From: URHD0088 sp041488295
GTDB lineage: Bacteria > Pseudomonadota > Alphaproteobacteria > ATCC43930 > CGMCC-115725
Direction: 5' to 3'
Length of the DNA: 22,211 bases
Assembly: GCA_041488295.1 (NCBI GenBank)
Contig: JBGPOZ010000050.1
Coordinates: forward strand, 1 to 22,211
Position 1 is the first letter of the stretch; each line of letters begins with the position of its first letter. This document shows, in pieces, positions 6,827 through 14,110 of this stretch. The notes beneath the pieces were generated by a model, which searched no databases, was not told the origin of the DNA, and was given only the letters and a program-made list of their open reading frames with translations. A program made the translations under genes and the position numbers.

Positions 6827-7711
6827 TCAGGCCTGCCGCGCCTCGATGATCGAACGGCGGATCGCCCGCGTGCGGGTGAAGAGGTCCTCGAGCTTGTCGC
6901 CTTCGCCCCAGCGGATCGCGCGCTGAAGGGCGCTCAGATCCTCGCTGAAGCGCTGCAGCATCTCGAGCACGGCCTCGCGGTTGTTGAGGAAGACGTCGCG
7001 CCACATCACCGGGTCGGAGGCGGCGATCCGGGTGAAGTCGCGGAAGCCGCCGGCGGAGAATTTGATGACCTCGGATTTGAGGCTTTCCTCGAGGTCCGTC
7101 GCGGTGCCGACGATCGTGTAGGCGATGAGATGCGGCAGGTGCGAGGTGACGGCGAGCACCTTGTCGTGATGCTCGGGATCCATCGTGACGACGCGCATCC
7201 CGGCCGTCTCCCACAGCGAGACGATGCGGGCGAGCGCCGTAGCGTCGGCGTCGGGCAGCGGCGTCAGGATGCACCAGCGGTCTTGGAAGAGCTCGGCGAA
7301 GCCTGATTCGGGGCCGGAATGCTCGGTGCCGGCGACCGGATGGCCGGGAATGAGATGGACCCCCGGCGGAAGCAGCGGCCGAAGATCGCGGATGACCGCC
7401 TGCTTCACCGAGCCGACATCGCTCAAGATGGTGCCGGGAGCAAGGAAGGGCGCGATCGCTGCGCCGATCTCGGCATAGGCGGAGAGCGGCGTCGCAATGA
7501 CGACGAGATCGGCGCCGCGCACCGCCTCGCCGGCGTCGCCCGAGGCACGGTCGACGATGCCGAGCTCGAGCGCCTTCGCGCGTGCGGCTGCGCTGCGATC
7601 GCACGCGACGATCTCGCGAGCGAGACCGTGACGTCGCAACGCGCGGGCCAGAGACGAGCCGATGAGGCCGATGCCGATGATGACGGCGCTGGCGAAAGGC
7701 TGAGGCGTCAT
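6827..7711 (-). CDS. tyrA: Prephenate/arogenate dehydrogenase
   Basis: The enzyme oxidatively decarboxylates prephenate to 4-hydroxyphenylpyruvate (or arogenate to tyrosine) with NAD(P)+ in the cytoplasm. The 294-residue protein has the dinucleotide-binding loop GIGLIG (residues 13-18), the substrate motif HPVAGTEHSG (124-133) with the catalytic histidine, and the helical-domain motif DPEHHDKVLAVTSHLPHLIA. It lacks the fused chorismate mutase or ACT domains of enterobacterial TyrA. The ATG at 7711 overlaps the stop of the upstream aminotransferase gene as ATGA, so translation is probably coupled. Whether prephenate, arogenate or both are used cannot be told. It is the last gene of the aromatic operon; the next minus-strand gene starts 171 bases further on. 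Confidence 0.93.
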   Translation of the reverse strand: MTPQPFASAVIIGIGLIGSSLARALRRHGLAREIVACDRSAAARAKALELGIVDRASGDAGEAVRGADLVVIATPLSAYAEIGAAIAPFLAPGTILSDVGSVKQAVIRDLRPLLPPGVHLIPGHPVAGTEHSGPESGFAELFQDRWCILTPLPDADATALARIVSLWETAGMRVVTMDPEHHDKVLAVTSHLPHLIAYTIVGTATDLEESLKSEVIKFSAGGFRDFTRIAASDPVMWRDVFLNNREAVLEMLQRFSEDLSALQRAIRWGEGDKLEDLFTRTRAIRRSIIEARQA

Positions 7712-8805
7712 GTCGCGAGAAACTCGGCGATGGCGGCGACGACGAGCCGCATCTCTTCCTCGGTACCGATCGTGATGCGCAGCCATTCGGGCAGGTGGTA
7801 GACGCCCATCTTGCGCGTCAGGATGCCGCGCCGCTGCAGGAACGCGAAGGCGCCGTCGGCGTCGCGCGGCGCATCGGGGAAGCGGACGATGACGAAATTG
7901 CCGACGCTGGGATTGACGGTGAGGCCGAGCTTGCGCAGCTCGGCCGAGAACCACGGCAGCCAGATGTCGTTGTGCTCCCGCGCGCGGTCGACCGAAGCGA
8001 CGTCGGAGAGCGCCGCCACACCCGCCGCCTGCGCCGCGGCGTTGACGTTGAAGGCGCCGCGCACGCGGTTCAGCACGTCGGCGATTGCGGGCGGGCAATA
8101 GGCCCAACCGAGGCGCATGCCGGCCAACGCATAGATCTTCGAAAAGGTTCGCAGCATGACGACGTTGGGCGACGACCCGACGAGCTGGATGCCCGGCTCG
8201 TAATCGTTGCGCGCGACGAACTCCGCGTAAGCGGCGTCGATGACGAGGAGCACGCGTTTCGGCAGCCCGCCATGAAGGCGCTTCACCTCCTCGGCGCTGA
8301 TATAGGTGCCGGTCGGATTGTTCGGGTTGGCGAGGAAGAGGATGCGCGTGCGCGGCGTGACGCAGGCCAGCAGCGCGTCGACATCGGTCGTGAGGTTCGT
8401 CTCCGGTGCCGCGACGGGCGTCGCGCCGGTGATCCGGGCGACGATCTCGTACATGAGGAAACCGTGCCGGCTGAAGAGGACTTCATCGCCCGACCCGGCA
8501 TAGGCGTGCGCCAAGAGCGAGATCAGCTCGTCCGAGCCGGTGCCGCAGACGATGCGCGCGGGATCGAGCCCGTGATGCTTGCCCAACGCCTCGCGCAGCG
8601 CGATCGAGCCGCCATCGGGGTATCGGTGGATCTCCGTCGCCGCGGCTTGATACGCGGCCATCGCCTTGGGGCTCGGCCCGAGCGCGCTCTCGTTCGAGGC
8701 GAGGCGGATGACGCGCACGACGCCAGGCACCTTCGATTCGCCGCCGACATAGGCATCGACGTCGAGGATGCCCGGGCGCGGCAGCGGAGCCATCTCGGCG
8801 GTCAT
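7708..8805 (-). CDS. hisC: Histidinol-phosphate/aromatic aminotransferase, PLP class I
   Basis: This 365-residue fold-type I aminotransferase carries RLASNESALGPSP (34-46), LANPNNPTGT (158-167), the PLP-binding lysine in FSKIYALAGMRLGW (K223) and the phosphate/substrate arginine R231. The nearest family is HisC, which converts imidazole acetol phosphate to histidinol phosphate. Because the gene sits between a chorismate mutase gene and tyrA with ATGA overlaps at both ends, the enzyme probably also, or mainly, transaminates prephenate or 4-hydroxyphenylpyruvate; such dual use of HisC paralogues is known in bacteria. Whether it is the only HisC of the cell cannot be judged from the window. The start at 8805 is fixed by the overlap with the upstream stop codon. 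Confidence 0.9.
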   Translation of the reverse strand: MTAEMAPLPRPGILDVDAYVGGESKVPGVVRVIRLASNESALGPSPKAMAAYQAAATEIHRYPDGGSIALREALGKHHGLDPARIVCGTGSDELISLLAHAYAGSGDEVLFSRHGFLMYEIVARITGATPVAAPETNLTTDVDALLACVTPRTRILFLANPNNPTGTYISAEEVKRLHGGLPKRVLLVIDAAYAEFVARNDYEPGIQLVGSSPNVVMLRTFSKIYALAGMRLGWAYCPPAIADVLNRVRGAFNVNAAAQAAGVAALSDVASVDRAREHNDIWLPWFSAELRKLGLTVNPSVGNFVIVRFPDAPRDADGAFAFLQRRGILTRKMGVYHLPEWLRITIGTEEEMRLVVAAIAEFLAT

Positions 8806-9686
8806 GAGCGATTGTTCCGCGGCGCGGCGCCATTGCCGAGCGCGAGCGGCGCCGCATAGCAGCCGAGCATGACGACCCGCACGACCGCCGAGCCGACCTG
8901 CGCTCCGAAGCGCGCGAGCCGGCTGTCATCGGCGGCGACGAAATCATTGATCTCGAGGAGATTGAGCTTCGTGCCGGGACCGGATTCGATCGAGGCGAAG
9001 AAAGTGCAGGCGAGGTTCGCGATGCCGAGCTCGGCGAAGATCCGAGCGCGGCTGATGTCGCCATGCGTCTCGACGACGACGAGCGAGCGGTCATCGCCGG
9101 TCGGCTCGAGCGCGCCGCTGCCGACCACGAGCGCATCGCCGCCCTCGCTTCTGGCGTTGCCGCGCCCGGCGAAGGGCAGACGGGCCAGGATGCGAGGCGT
9201 CGATTCGTCGCTCGAGACGATCGAGCGCCACCACGGGTCGCGATCGTCTTCCTCGGGTATGGGCAGGATGCCGACCGTCGCCAGCCCGTCGCTGACGGCG
9301 CGGATCACCTGGCCGATCGATTGATAGGCCATCATCGCCGAGTGCCCGCCGAAATGGTCGCGCGCCAGATCCCAATAGCCACTGCCGGCACCGGCGACAT
9401 AGACGGCGACGGCGAAATCGGTTTGCAGGCCGACCGTCGCCGCCATCATCTCGCGCCACAACCGGACCATCGCCGCCGGCGGGAACCTGCCGCTGTGGCG
9501 GGCGACGAGACGGCGCAGGATCGTTGCCTCCCGCCCGGGCCGGAACGCCGGAAGGCTGCCGCGCCGCTTCTGCGCGGCGATCGTCTCGACGACCTCCGTG
9601 CGGGCCATCAAAAGATCGTGCAACCGATCGTCGATCTCGTCGATGCGGCGGCGCAAAACGTCGAGATCCGGGTTGCTCATGGCCAT
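8802..9686 (-). CDS. Chorismate mutase with a degenerate prephenate dehydratase-like domain
   Basis: Residues 8-90 are an AroQ-type helical chorismate mutase (LRRRIDEIDDRLHDLLMART at 11-30, K40, then FRPGREATILRRL), which rearranges chorismate to prephenate. Residues about 92-290 follow the order of a prephenate dehydratase domain, with a periplasmic-binding-like core (ATVGILPIPEEDD at 136-148) and an ACT-like end (VETHGDISRARIFAELGIAN). The dehydratase signature Thr-Arg-Phe is not present; in its place is STPRILARL (162-170). The phenylalanine-binding ESRP motif is also absent. So the second half is probably regulatory or structural. The first gene of the aromatic operon, it is joined to hisC by an ATGA overlap. 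The start may be ATG 9686 or ATG 9680; neither has a clear ribosome-binding site. Confidence 0.85.
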   Translation of the reverse strand: MAMSNPDLDVLRRRIDEIDDRLHDLLMARTEVVETIAAQKRRGSLPAFRPGREATILRRLVARHSGRFPPAAMVRLWREMMAATVGLQTDFAVAVYVAGAGSGYWDLARDHFGGHSAMMAYQSIGQVIRAVSDGLATVGILPIPEEDDRDPWWRSIVSSDESTPRILARLPFAGRGNARSEGGDALVVGSGALEPTGDDRSLVVVETHGDISRARIFAELGIANLACTFFASIESGPGTKLNLLEINDFVAADDSRLARFGAQVGSAVVRVVMLGCYAAPLALGNGAAPRNNRS

Positions 9687-9716
9687 GCGCGGGTCGGGGC
9701 GAAAGTGAAGGCGATA

Positions 9717-9745
9717 CTGATAGTTCGGCGTGCCGGTGAAAGCAA
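9717..9745 (-). promoter_or_regulatory. Possible promoter of the aromatic operon
   Basis: On the minus strand TTGCTT (9745-9740) and TATCAG (9722-9717) are 17 bases apart, directed toward the chorismate mutase gene. The match is modest. It lies next to the divergent metX promoter, so a shared regulator could act on both. Confidence 0.25.
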
Positions 9746-9753
9746 AGAAAACA

Positions 9754-9782
9754 TTGACACCGCGGCGGGGCGATCCCTAGCT
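9754..9782 (+). promoter_or_regulatory. Putative promoter of metX-metW
   Basis: A perfect TTGACA at 9754-9759 is followed after 17 bases by CTAGCT at 9777-9782 and, slightly further, CTATGC. The -35 box is the best in the window; the -10 region is poor except for its CTA start, which is usual in alphaproteobacterial promoters. Transcription would begin near 9789 and give a leader of about 77 bases before the chosen metX start. Confidence 0.42.
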
Positions 9783-9788
9783 ATGCGG

Positions 9789-9851
9789 GGTTGCGCCTGA
9801 CGCATGGCGGGACATTGTCGCGATCCTCGAAGCCGGGCAAGGCGCCCAACC
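9789..9851 (+). promoter_or_regulatory. Possible structured 5' leader of metX
   Basis: GGTTGCGCC (9789-9797) can pair with GGCG...CAACC (9841-9851), allowing a two-base CC bulge, and so closes a 43-base loop that itself holds short pairings. The stem would span nearly the entire leader from the predicted transcription start. I do not recognise a SAM-II or other known methionine-related riboswitch consensus in it. Confidence 0.25.
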
Positions 9852-9865
9852 GAAAGAGCCCAGAA

Positions 9866-11032
9866 GTGTCCGTTCAGCAACCGACGCGTCCCGTCGCCGC
9901 CGAAGCCGATTGGCCGGGCCACCGCCTTCATGTGGGGGAGCCGCTGCGCCTCGATAGCGGCGTCGATCTCGCGCCCTTCACGATCGCCTACCAGACTTAT
10001 GGCCGCCTCAACGCCGAGCGCAGCAACGCCGTCCTTGTCTGTCACGCGCTGACCGGCGATCAGTACCTCGCCGAGCCGCATCCGATCACCGGCAAGGACG
10101 GCTGGTGGGCGAGCCTCGCCGGCGCCGGCAAGGTGCTCGACACCGAGCGCTATTTCATCATCTGTGCCAACGTCCTCGGCGGCTGCATGGGGACCAGCGG
10201 ACCGAAGGAAATCAATCCCACGACGGGCGAGCCCTGGGGCCTTTCCTTTCCCGTCATCACCATCGGCGACATCGTCCGCGCGCAACGGCTCGTCATCGAC
10301 CATCTCGGCATCGAAAAATTGTTCTGCGTCATCGGTGGTTCGATGGGCGGGATGCAGGTGCTGCAATGGGCGGCGAGCTATCCCGAGCGCGTCTTCGCCG
10401 CCGTGCCGATCGCTTGCGCCGCGCGCCATTCAGCGCAGAACATCGCGTTCCACGAGGTCGGCCGCCAGGCGATCATGGCCGATCCCGAATGGTGCGGCGG
10501 AGCCTATCTTTCCAAGGGGCGACGGCCGGCGCGGGGCCTTGCCGTGGCGCGCATGGCGGCGCACATCACCTATCTCTCCGAGCGGGCGCTGCACCGCAAG
10601 TTCGGCCGCAACCTACAGAACCGACAGGCGGTGACCTACGGTTTCGACGCCGATTTCCAGGTCGAGAGCTATTTGCGCCACCAGGGCATCGCCTTCGTCG
10701 ATCGGTTCGACGCCAATTCCTATCTCTACATTACCAGGGCCTGCGACTATTTCGACCTCGCCGCCGAGCATGGCGACGTTCTCGCCAACGCCTTCCGCGG
10801 CACCAAGACGCGGTTCTGCTCGATCTCCTTCACCAGCGACTGGCTCTATCCGACGGCGGAGAACCGCGCCATCGTCCACGCCCTCAACGCCGCCGCCGCC
10901 AATGTCAGCTTCGTCGAGATCGAGACCGACAAGGGCCATGACGCCTTCCTGCTCGAGGAACCGGAATTCTTCGCGACCCTGCGCGGCTTCCTCGGCGGCT
11001 GCGCCGAGCATCGTGGGCTCTCCTTCGCATGA
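9866..11032 (+). CDS. metX: Homoserine O-acyltransferase MetX
   Basis: MetX activates homoserine with acetyl-CoA (in some family members succinyl-CoA) in the cytoplasm, the committed step of methionine synthesis. The alpha/beta-hydrolase fold shows AYQTYGRLN (41-49), the ANVLGGCMGTSGP loop (101-113), the nucleophile elbow GGSMGGMQ with S159, the catalytic aspartate in FTSDWLYPT and the histidine in DKGHDAFL near the C-terminus. Acyl specificity cannot be read by eye. I chose GTG at 9866 (388 residues, normal for the family); the frame is open to a TTG at 9791, which would overlap the leader and add 25 unlikely residues. Neither has a good ribosome-binding site. It is followed directly by metW, the usual partner, and the two are divergent from the aromatic operon. 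Confidence 0.93.
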   Translation: MSVQQPTRPVAAEADWPGHRLHVGEPLRLDSGVDLAPFTIAYQTYGRLNAERSNAVLVCHALTGDQYLAEPHPITGKDGWWASLAGAGKVLDTERYFIICANVLGGCMGTSGPKEINPTTGEPWGLSFPVITIGDIVRAQRLVIDHLGIEKLFCVIGGSMGGMQVLQWAASYPERVFAAVPIACAARHSAQNIAFHEVGRQAIMADPEWCGGAYLSKGRRPARGLAVARMAAHITYLSERALHRKFGRNLQNRQAVTYGFDADFQVESYLRHQGIAFVDRFDANSYLYITRACDYFDLAAEHGDVLANAFRGTKTRFCSISFTSDWLYPTAENRAIVHALNAAAANVSFVEIETDKGHDAFLLEEPEFFATLRGFLGGCAEHRGLSFA

Positions 11033-11054
11033 AAGCGGGCGCATGAAAGCGGGA
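11027..11054 (+). repeat. 14-bp tandem duplication at the metX/metW junction
   Basis: GCATGAAAGCGGGC (11027-11040) is followed at once by GCATGAAAGCGGGA (11041-11054), 13 of 14 bases identical. Copy 1 contains the metX stop and an ATG; copy 2 contains the metW start. Between them lies a five-codon frame (Met-Lys-Ala-Gly-Ala-stop). Confidence 0.9.
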
Positions 11055-11744
11055 AGCGTCCGCCGTCCGGCTGCCCTCGGCGCGGTCGATGGTCAGCAAA
11101 CTGCCGGCCGCCACCCGCACCCGTACGGCCCGCCGCCCGGCGACATCCGCGGCGATCTTCGGCTCATCGCCGAGATGGTGGCGGCGGGAACGCGGGTGCT
11201 CGACATCGGCTGCGGCGACGGCGCGCTCCTGGCGCATCTGGCGCGCACGAAATCGGTCGACGGGCGCGGCATGGAGCTGAGCCAGTCGGGCGTCAATGCT
11301 TGCGTCAGCCACGGCTTGCCGGTCATTCAGGGCGACGCCGATCACGACCTCGAGGATTATCCCAGCGGCGCCTTCGATTTCGTCATCCTGAGCCAGACCT
11401 TGCAGGCGACGCGCAATCCGCGCCTCGTCGTCGCCAATCTCGTGCGCATCGGCCGCCGCGCCATAGTCTCCTTCCCCAATTTCGGCCACTGGCGCATTCG
11501 CCTTCATCTCATGTTCCACGGCCGCATGCCGATGACGCCGCTGTTGAGCCAGAACTGGTACGAGACGCCCAACATCCATCTCTGCACGATCAAGGATTTC
11601 GTCGTGCTTTGCCGCGAGCTCGGCATCGCGGTCGAGCGCAGCCTCACCCTGGACCGTGCCGGCCAGCCCTTCGCGCTCGATCCGGTCGGCGGCCTCGCCA
11701 ACCTGCTGGCCGAGCAGGCGCTCTTTCTGTTGCGCAAAGATTGA
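11043..11744 (+). CDS. metW: Methionine biosynthesis protein MetW
   Basis: MetW is a class I methyltransferase-fold protein that accompanies MetX in many proteobacteria and is needed for full homoserine acylation there; its own reaction is not settled. Motif I VLDIGCGDGALL is at 52-63, the acidic post-I residue lies in GMELSQSGVNA, and the MetW-specific stretches ILSQTLQATRNPR and SFPNFGHWRIRLHLMFHGRM follow. At 233 residues it is longer than usual because of about 35 extra N-terminal residues (MKAGSVRRPAALGAVDGQQT and a His/Pro-rich run) before the domain. The start at 11043 is 10 bases beyond the metX stop and overlaps, as ATGA, the stop of a five-codon frame produced by a 14-bp duplication. 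A shorter protein from a later start is possible. Confidence 0.92.
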   Translation: MKAGSVRRPAALGAVDGQQTAGRHPHPYGPPPGDIRGDLRLIAEMVAAGTRVLDIGCGDGALLAHLARTKSVDGRGMELSQSGVNACVSHGLPVIQGDADHDLEDYPSGAFDFVILSQTLQATRNPRLVVANLVRIGRRAIVSFPNFGHWRIRLHLMFHGRMPMTPLLSQNWYETPNIHLCTIKDFVVLCRELGIAVERSLTLDRAGQPFALDPVGGLANLLAEQALFLLRKD

Positions 11745-11817
11745 TCGCTGAGCGGCCTTTCAAATTCCCATGGATCGCGGCACAATGGCGTGCCCGCTTT
11801 CTGGTGTCAGGGAGATC

Positions 11818-12045
11818 ATGACTCAATACGACAGGCGCCTCAGCGATAAGCTCCTTGTCGCCTTCGATCAAGCTTGCGATCAAAACCTCGTCGCCGTCGC
11901 GGAGCTGTTGCTGCGTGCGCTGGAGACGACGCTCACCCGCGAAGGGGGTGCGAAAAACGTCGACAAGCGCCAGGATCTGGGACCGGTCATTGCCGCCTAT
12001 GCGCGGCTCAAGGAATTGAAGGACGGCAACGCGCGGCAAGCCTGA
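11818..12045 (+). CDS. Conserved small hypothetical protein, 75 aa
   Basis: The protein begins MTQYDRRLSDKLLVAFDQAC and is mainly helical, with a likely helix pair (residues 9-45) and a second charged segment QDLGPVIAAYARLKELKDGN near the C-terminus. It has no signal peptide or membrane segment. Short proteins of this type occur in other alphaproteobacteria without known function. The ATG at 11818 has GGGAG closely upstream (three-base spacing), preferred over ATGs further upstream. It lies 73 bases after metW on the same strand and could be a third gene of that transcript. It converges on the amidase gene with a gap of 35 bases. Confidence 0.7.
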   Translation: MTQYDRRLSDKLLVAFDQACDQNLVAVAELLLRALETTLTREGGAKNVDKRQDLGPVIAAYARLKELKDGNARQA

Positions 12046-12080
12046 CCGCGCTTGAAGATCGCGGCGTGCCGCTGCGCGCC

Positions 12081-12899
12081 TTAGACCTTCACGACGAAAT
12101 CGAAATAATCATTCACCGAGCGCGCGAGGCTGAGCGCCAGCTTCTGGCGATAGGCGGGCGTGTTCAACGCATGCTCCTCGTCGCGGTTCGACAAGGCGCC
12201 GAGCTCGACCAGCGCCGAGGGGATGTCGGGTGCCTTGAGGACGGCAAAACCAGCTGAGCGATGGCTGTTGGCGAGGAGGCGCACCTCGTGCCCGAGCTCG
12301 TCGACGAGGCGGCGGGCGAGGCCGATCGACAGATTGTTGGTCTGGCGTCGCGCCAAATCGATGAGGATCGTGCTGACCTCGGGCGCGTGCCGCGACAGAT
12401 CGATGCCGGCGATGAGGTCGACTTTGTTCTCGCGTGCCGCCAGCGCCGCGGCTTCCTGATCGGACGCCTTTTCCGAGAGGGTGAAGACCGAGGCGCCGCG
12501 CATCTCGGGATTGGGCAGGGCGTCGGCATGGATCGACAGGAACAGCTCGCCCTCGGCGGCACGGGCGCGCGCGACACGATCTTGCAGCACGATGAACTCG
12601 TCATCCGTGCGGGTCAGAACGACGGTGTAACGCTTGCTCGCCTCGAGGCATTGCGCCAGCAGTTTCGTCGTCTCGAACGCGATATCCTTCTCATAGATGC
12701 CGCTGAGGCCGATCGCGCCGGGGTCGATACCGCCATGACCGGCATCGAGCACGACGATGTGCTTGCGCACGATCGGCTTCGGCTTTGCCTGGGCTGCCGC
12801 GGCCCGCGGCAACCAGAACGCCGCGCCGGCCGAGGATGCCGCCGCAGCAGCAGCGAGGCTGCGCATGAGAGCGCGTCGTCCAATCGTCGCTTCGGCCAT
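12081..12899 (-). CDS. N-acetylmuramoyl-L-alanine amidase, Amidase_3 family, Tat-exported
   Basis: The enzyme cleaves the bond between MurNAc and L-alanine in peptidoglycan and takes part in daughter cell separation. Residues 1-37 look like a twin-arginine signal: GRRALMRSL, an alanine-rich hydrophobic stretch, and AAA-AQ as the cleavage region; E. coli AmiA and AmiC are also Tat substrates. The catalytic domain (about 46-270) shows the zinc ligands H55 in DAGHGG, E70 in GIYEKD and H124 in SIHAD, and the catalytic glutamate E232 in VELGALSN. There is no AMIN or peptidoglycan-binding domain, so it is a minimal form of 272 residues. I chose ATG 12899, which has GGGAAGG upstream, over a GTG eight codons earlier. 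A cleavage and separation role is inferred from the family. Confidence 0.93.
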   Translation of the reverse strand: MAEATIGRRALMRSLAAAAAASSAGAAFWLPRAAAAQAKPKPIVRKHIVVLDAGHGGIDPGAIGLSGIYEKDIAFETTKLLAQCLEASKRYTVVLTRTDDEFIVLQDRVARARAAEGELFLSIHADALPNPEMRGASVFTLSEKASDQEAAALAARENKVDLIAGIDLSRHAPEVSTILIDLARRQTNNLSIGLARRLVDELGHEVRLLANSHRSAGFAVLKAPDIPSALVELGALSNRDEEHALNTPAYRQKLALSLARSVNDYFDFVVKV

Positions 12900-12934
12900 A
12901 AGACGAACCTGCCTTCCCAACACGCCGGCAAACT

Positions 12935-12959
12935 CGGTCCGACGCGGACCGCTACTATA
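12935..12959 (-). promoter_or_regulatory. Possible -10 box and hairpin upstream of the amidase
   Basis: On the minus strand TATAGT (12959-12954) is a good -10 hexamer within an AT-rich island; no convincing -35 box is seen at the right distance. Just downstream, CGGTCCG and CGGACCG (12935-12941 and 12945-12951) form a perfect 7-bp stem with a three-base loop, which would lie at the extreme 5' end of the mRNA. Confidence 0.3.
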
Positions 12960-13109
12960 AGTGTGAAATTAGAAATCCGCTATATCTAATTGCGTTTCAA
13001 CGGAGATTCATTTTCGTCCACAGCCCTCCGCAAGCAAGCTCGGCGAAGAGTCGCGAAACCGCAGAGTAGCGCTGCGATGGTTAATATTGCTTGAAGGAGG
13101 AATTGCCCG

Positions 13110-13214
13110 ATGCCCGTGGTCGTGCCTTGCGGATCGACGCCGCGTCGGATGAAGATGCCGGAGATGCGGCGGCAGCGTCACCTCGGGCGCAAAAGGGCAG
13201 ACGGAGCGTCATGA
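13110..13214 (+). CDS. Putative 34-aa upstream (leader) peptide
   Basis: An ATG at 13110 follows the strongest Shine-Dalgarno sequence in the window (GAAGGAGG, 13093-13100) at a spacing of nine bases. The frame runs 34 codons and ends at TGA 13212-13214, which overlaps the ATG of the DMT transporter as ATGA. The peptide starts MPVVVPCGSTPRRMKMPEMR and is very basic (11 Arg/Lys), with four methionines and one cysteine; it matches no leader peptide I know. The overlap suggests that the transporter is translated by coupling to this ORF, since the transporter's own site (GGAG, four-base spacing) is poorer. It could be a regulatory leader or simply a chance frame; there is no proof of translation. 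Confidence 0.45.
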   Translation: MPVVVPCGSTPRRMKMPEMRRQRHLGRKRADGAS

Positions 13215-14110
13215 ATGAAGGCGCGGCACGCGGCAATGTGCTTGCCGGCATCCTGTCCATGCTGGCTGGCGGCGTCTGCTTTGCAGTCATGGATGCGTTG
13301 GTGAAGTGGGAGTCGCCGCGTTTTTCCGTGATGCAGATCATCTTCTTCCGTTCGATTTTTGCCTTCCTGCCGATCGTCATGCAGTTGGCGCGCGAGGGCT
13401 GGAGATCGGCGCTGCGGACGCGGCGCCTCGGCGATCACGCCGGGCGCTCGCTGTTCGGCTTCGTCTCGCTGTTCTGCTTCCTCTACGCTTTCGGGCGCAT
13501 GCCCCTGGCCGACGTCGTTGCGATCGGCTTCTCGGCGCCGATCTTCATCACCGCACTGTCGCCCTCGCTCCTCGGCGAGCACGTCGGCCCGCGGCGATGG
13601 GGCGCCGTGCTCGTCGGCTTCATCGGCGTCCTCATCATGGTTCGGCCGGGGAGCGGGATCTTCGCCGGACAGGCGCTCGTCGCCCTCGCCGGAACGCTGC
13701 TCTACGGGCTCGCGATGATCTTCACCCGCCGTCTCGGTCGCACCGAGAGCACCGGCGCCATCGCCTTCTACTACACCCTCGCCTGCAGCGCGATCGGTGC
13801 CGCGTCGCTGCCCTTCGTCTGGGTGACGCCGGGGGTCGTCGACGGGCTGCTCCTCGCCGCGCTCGGCATCATCGGCGGATGCGGCCAGCTTCTCGTGACC
13901 GCCGCCTTCCGCAGCGGGCCGGCCGCCGTCATCGCGCCGTTCGACTACGCCTCGATGCTGTACGTCTCGCTGATCGGCTATGCGGTCTGGGGCGACGTGC
14001 CGGACCAACTTCTCTTGCTCGGCGCCGCCATCGTCATCGCCAGCGGATTTTACATTCTCCATCGCGAGACGCGCCGCCGCACGCCCCTCGTCGAAGACGT
14101 CATCCTATGA
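13211..14110 (+). CDS. DMT-superfamily (EamA) transporter
   Basis: A 299-residue membrane protein with about ten hydrophobic helices in two EamA halves. Repeat 1 starts at GILSMLAGGVCFAVMDALVK (residues about 14-33) and contains the family motif FFRSIFAFLP; repeat 2 begins near LVALAGTLLYGLAMIFTRRL and ends with YAVWGDVPDQLLLLGAAIVI. The fold is that of drug/metabolite exporters, and the type with 'MDALVKW...QIIFFRS' is common in Rhizobiales, some members being called S-adenosylmethionine or riboflavin transporters; the substrate here is unknown. The ATG at 13211 is chosen over an in-frame TTG at 13091 because the region between is not protein-like and carries a leader ORF in another frame. 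Its stop and that of the convergent GNAT gene overlap by 6 bases. Confidence 0.88.
   Translation: MNEGAARGNVLAGILSMLAGGVCFAVMDALVKWESPRFSVMQIIFFRSIFAFLPIVMQLAREGWRSALRTRRLGDHAGRSLFGFVSLFCFLYAFGRMPLADVVAIGFSAPIFITALSPSLLGEHVGPRRWGAVLVGFIGVLIMVRPGSGIFAGQALVALAGTLLYGLAMIFTRRLGRTESTGAIAFYYTLACSAIGAASLPFVWVTPGVVDGLLLAALGIIGGCGQLLVTAAFRSGPAAVIAPFDYASMLYVSLIGYAVWGDVPDQLLLLGAAIVIASGFYILHRETRRRTPLVEDVIL

Noticed and set aside
6827..8107. Longer version of the prephenate dehydrogenase beginning inside hisC
   Set aside because: The extra N-terminal 132 residues are a frame-shifted shadow of the aminotransferase; the ATG at 7711 with ATGA overlap and the Rossmann start fit the family.
9760..9865. SAM-II riboswitch before metX
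   Set aside because: I looked for the conserved pseudoknot core expected in alphaproteobacteria and could not match it; only a general stem is present.
13091..13210. TTG start that would lengthen the DMT transporter by 40 residues
   Set aside because: The TTG overlaps the Shine-Dalgarno itself and the added residues are charged and unlike transporter N-termini; ATG 13211 starts just before the first helix.
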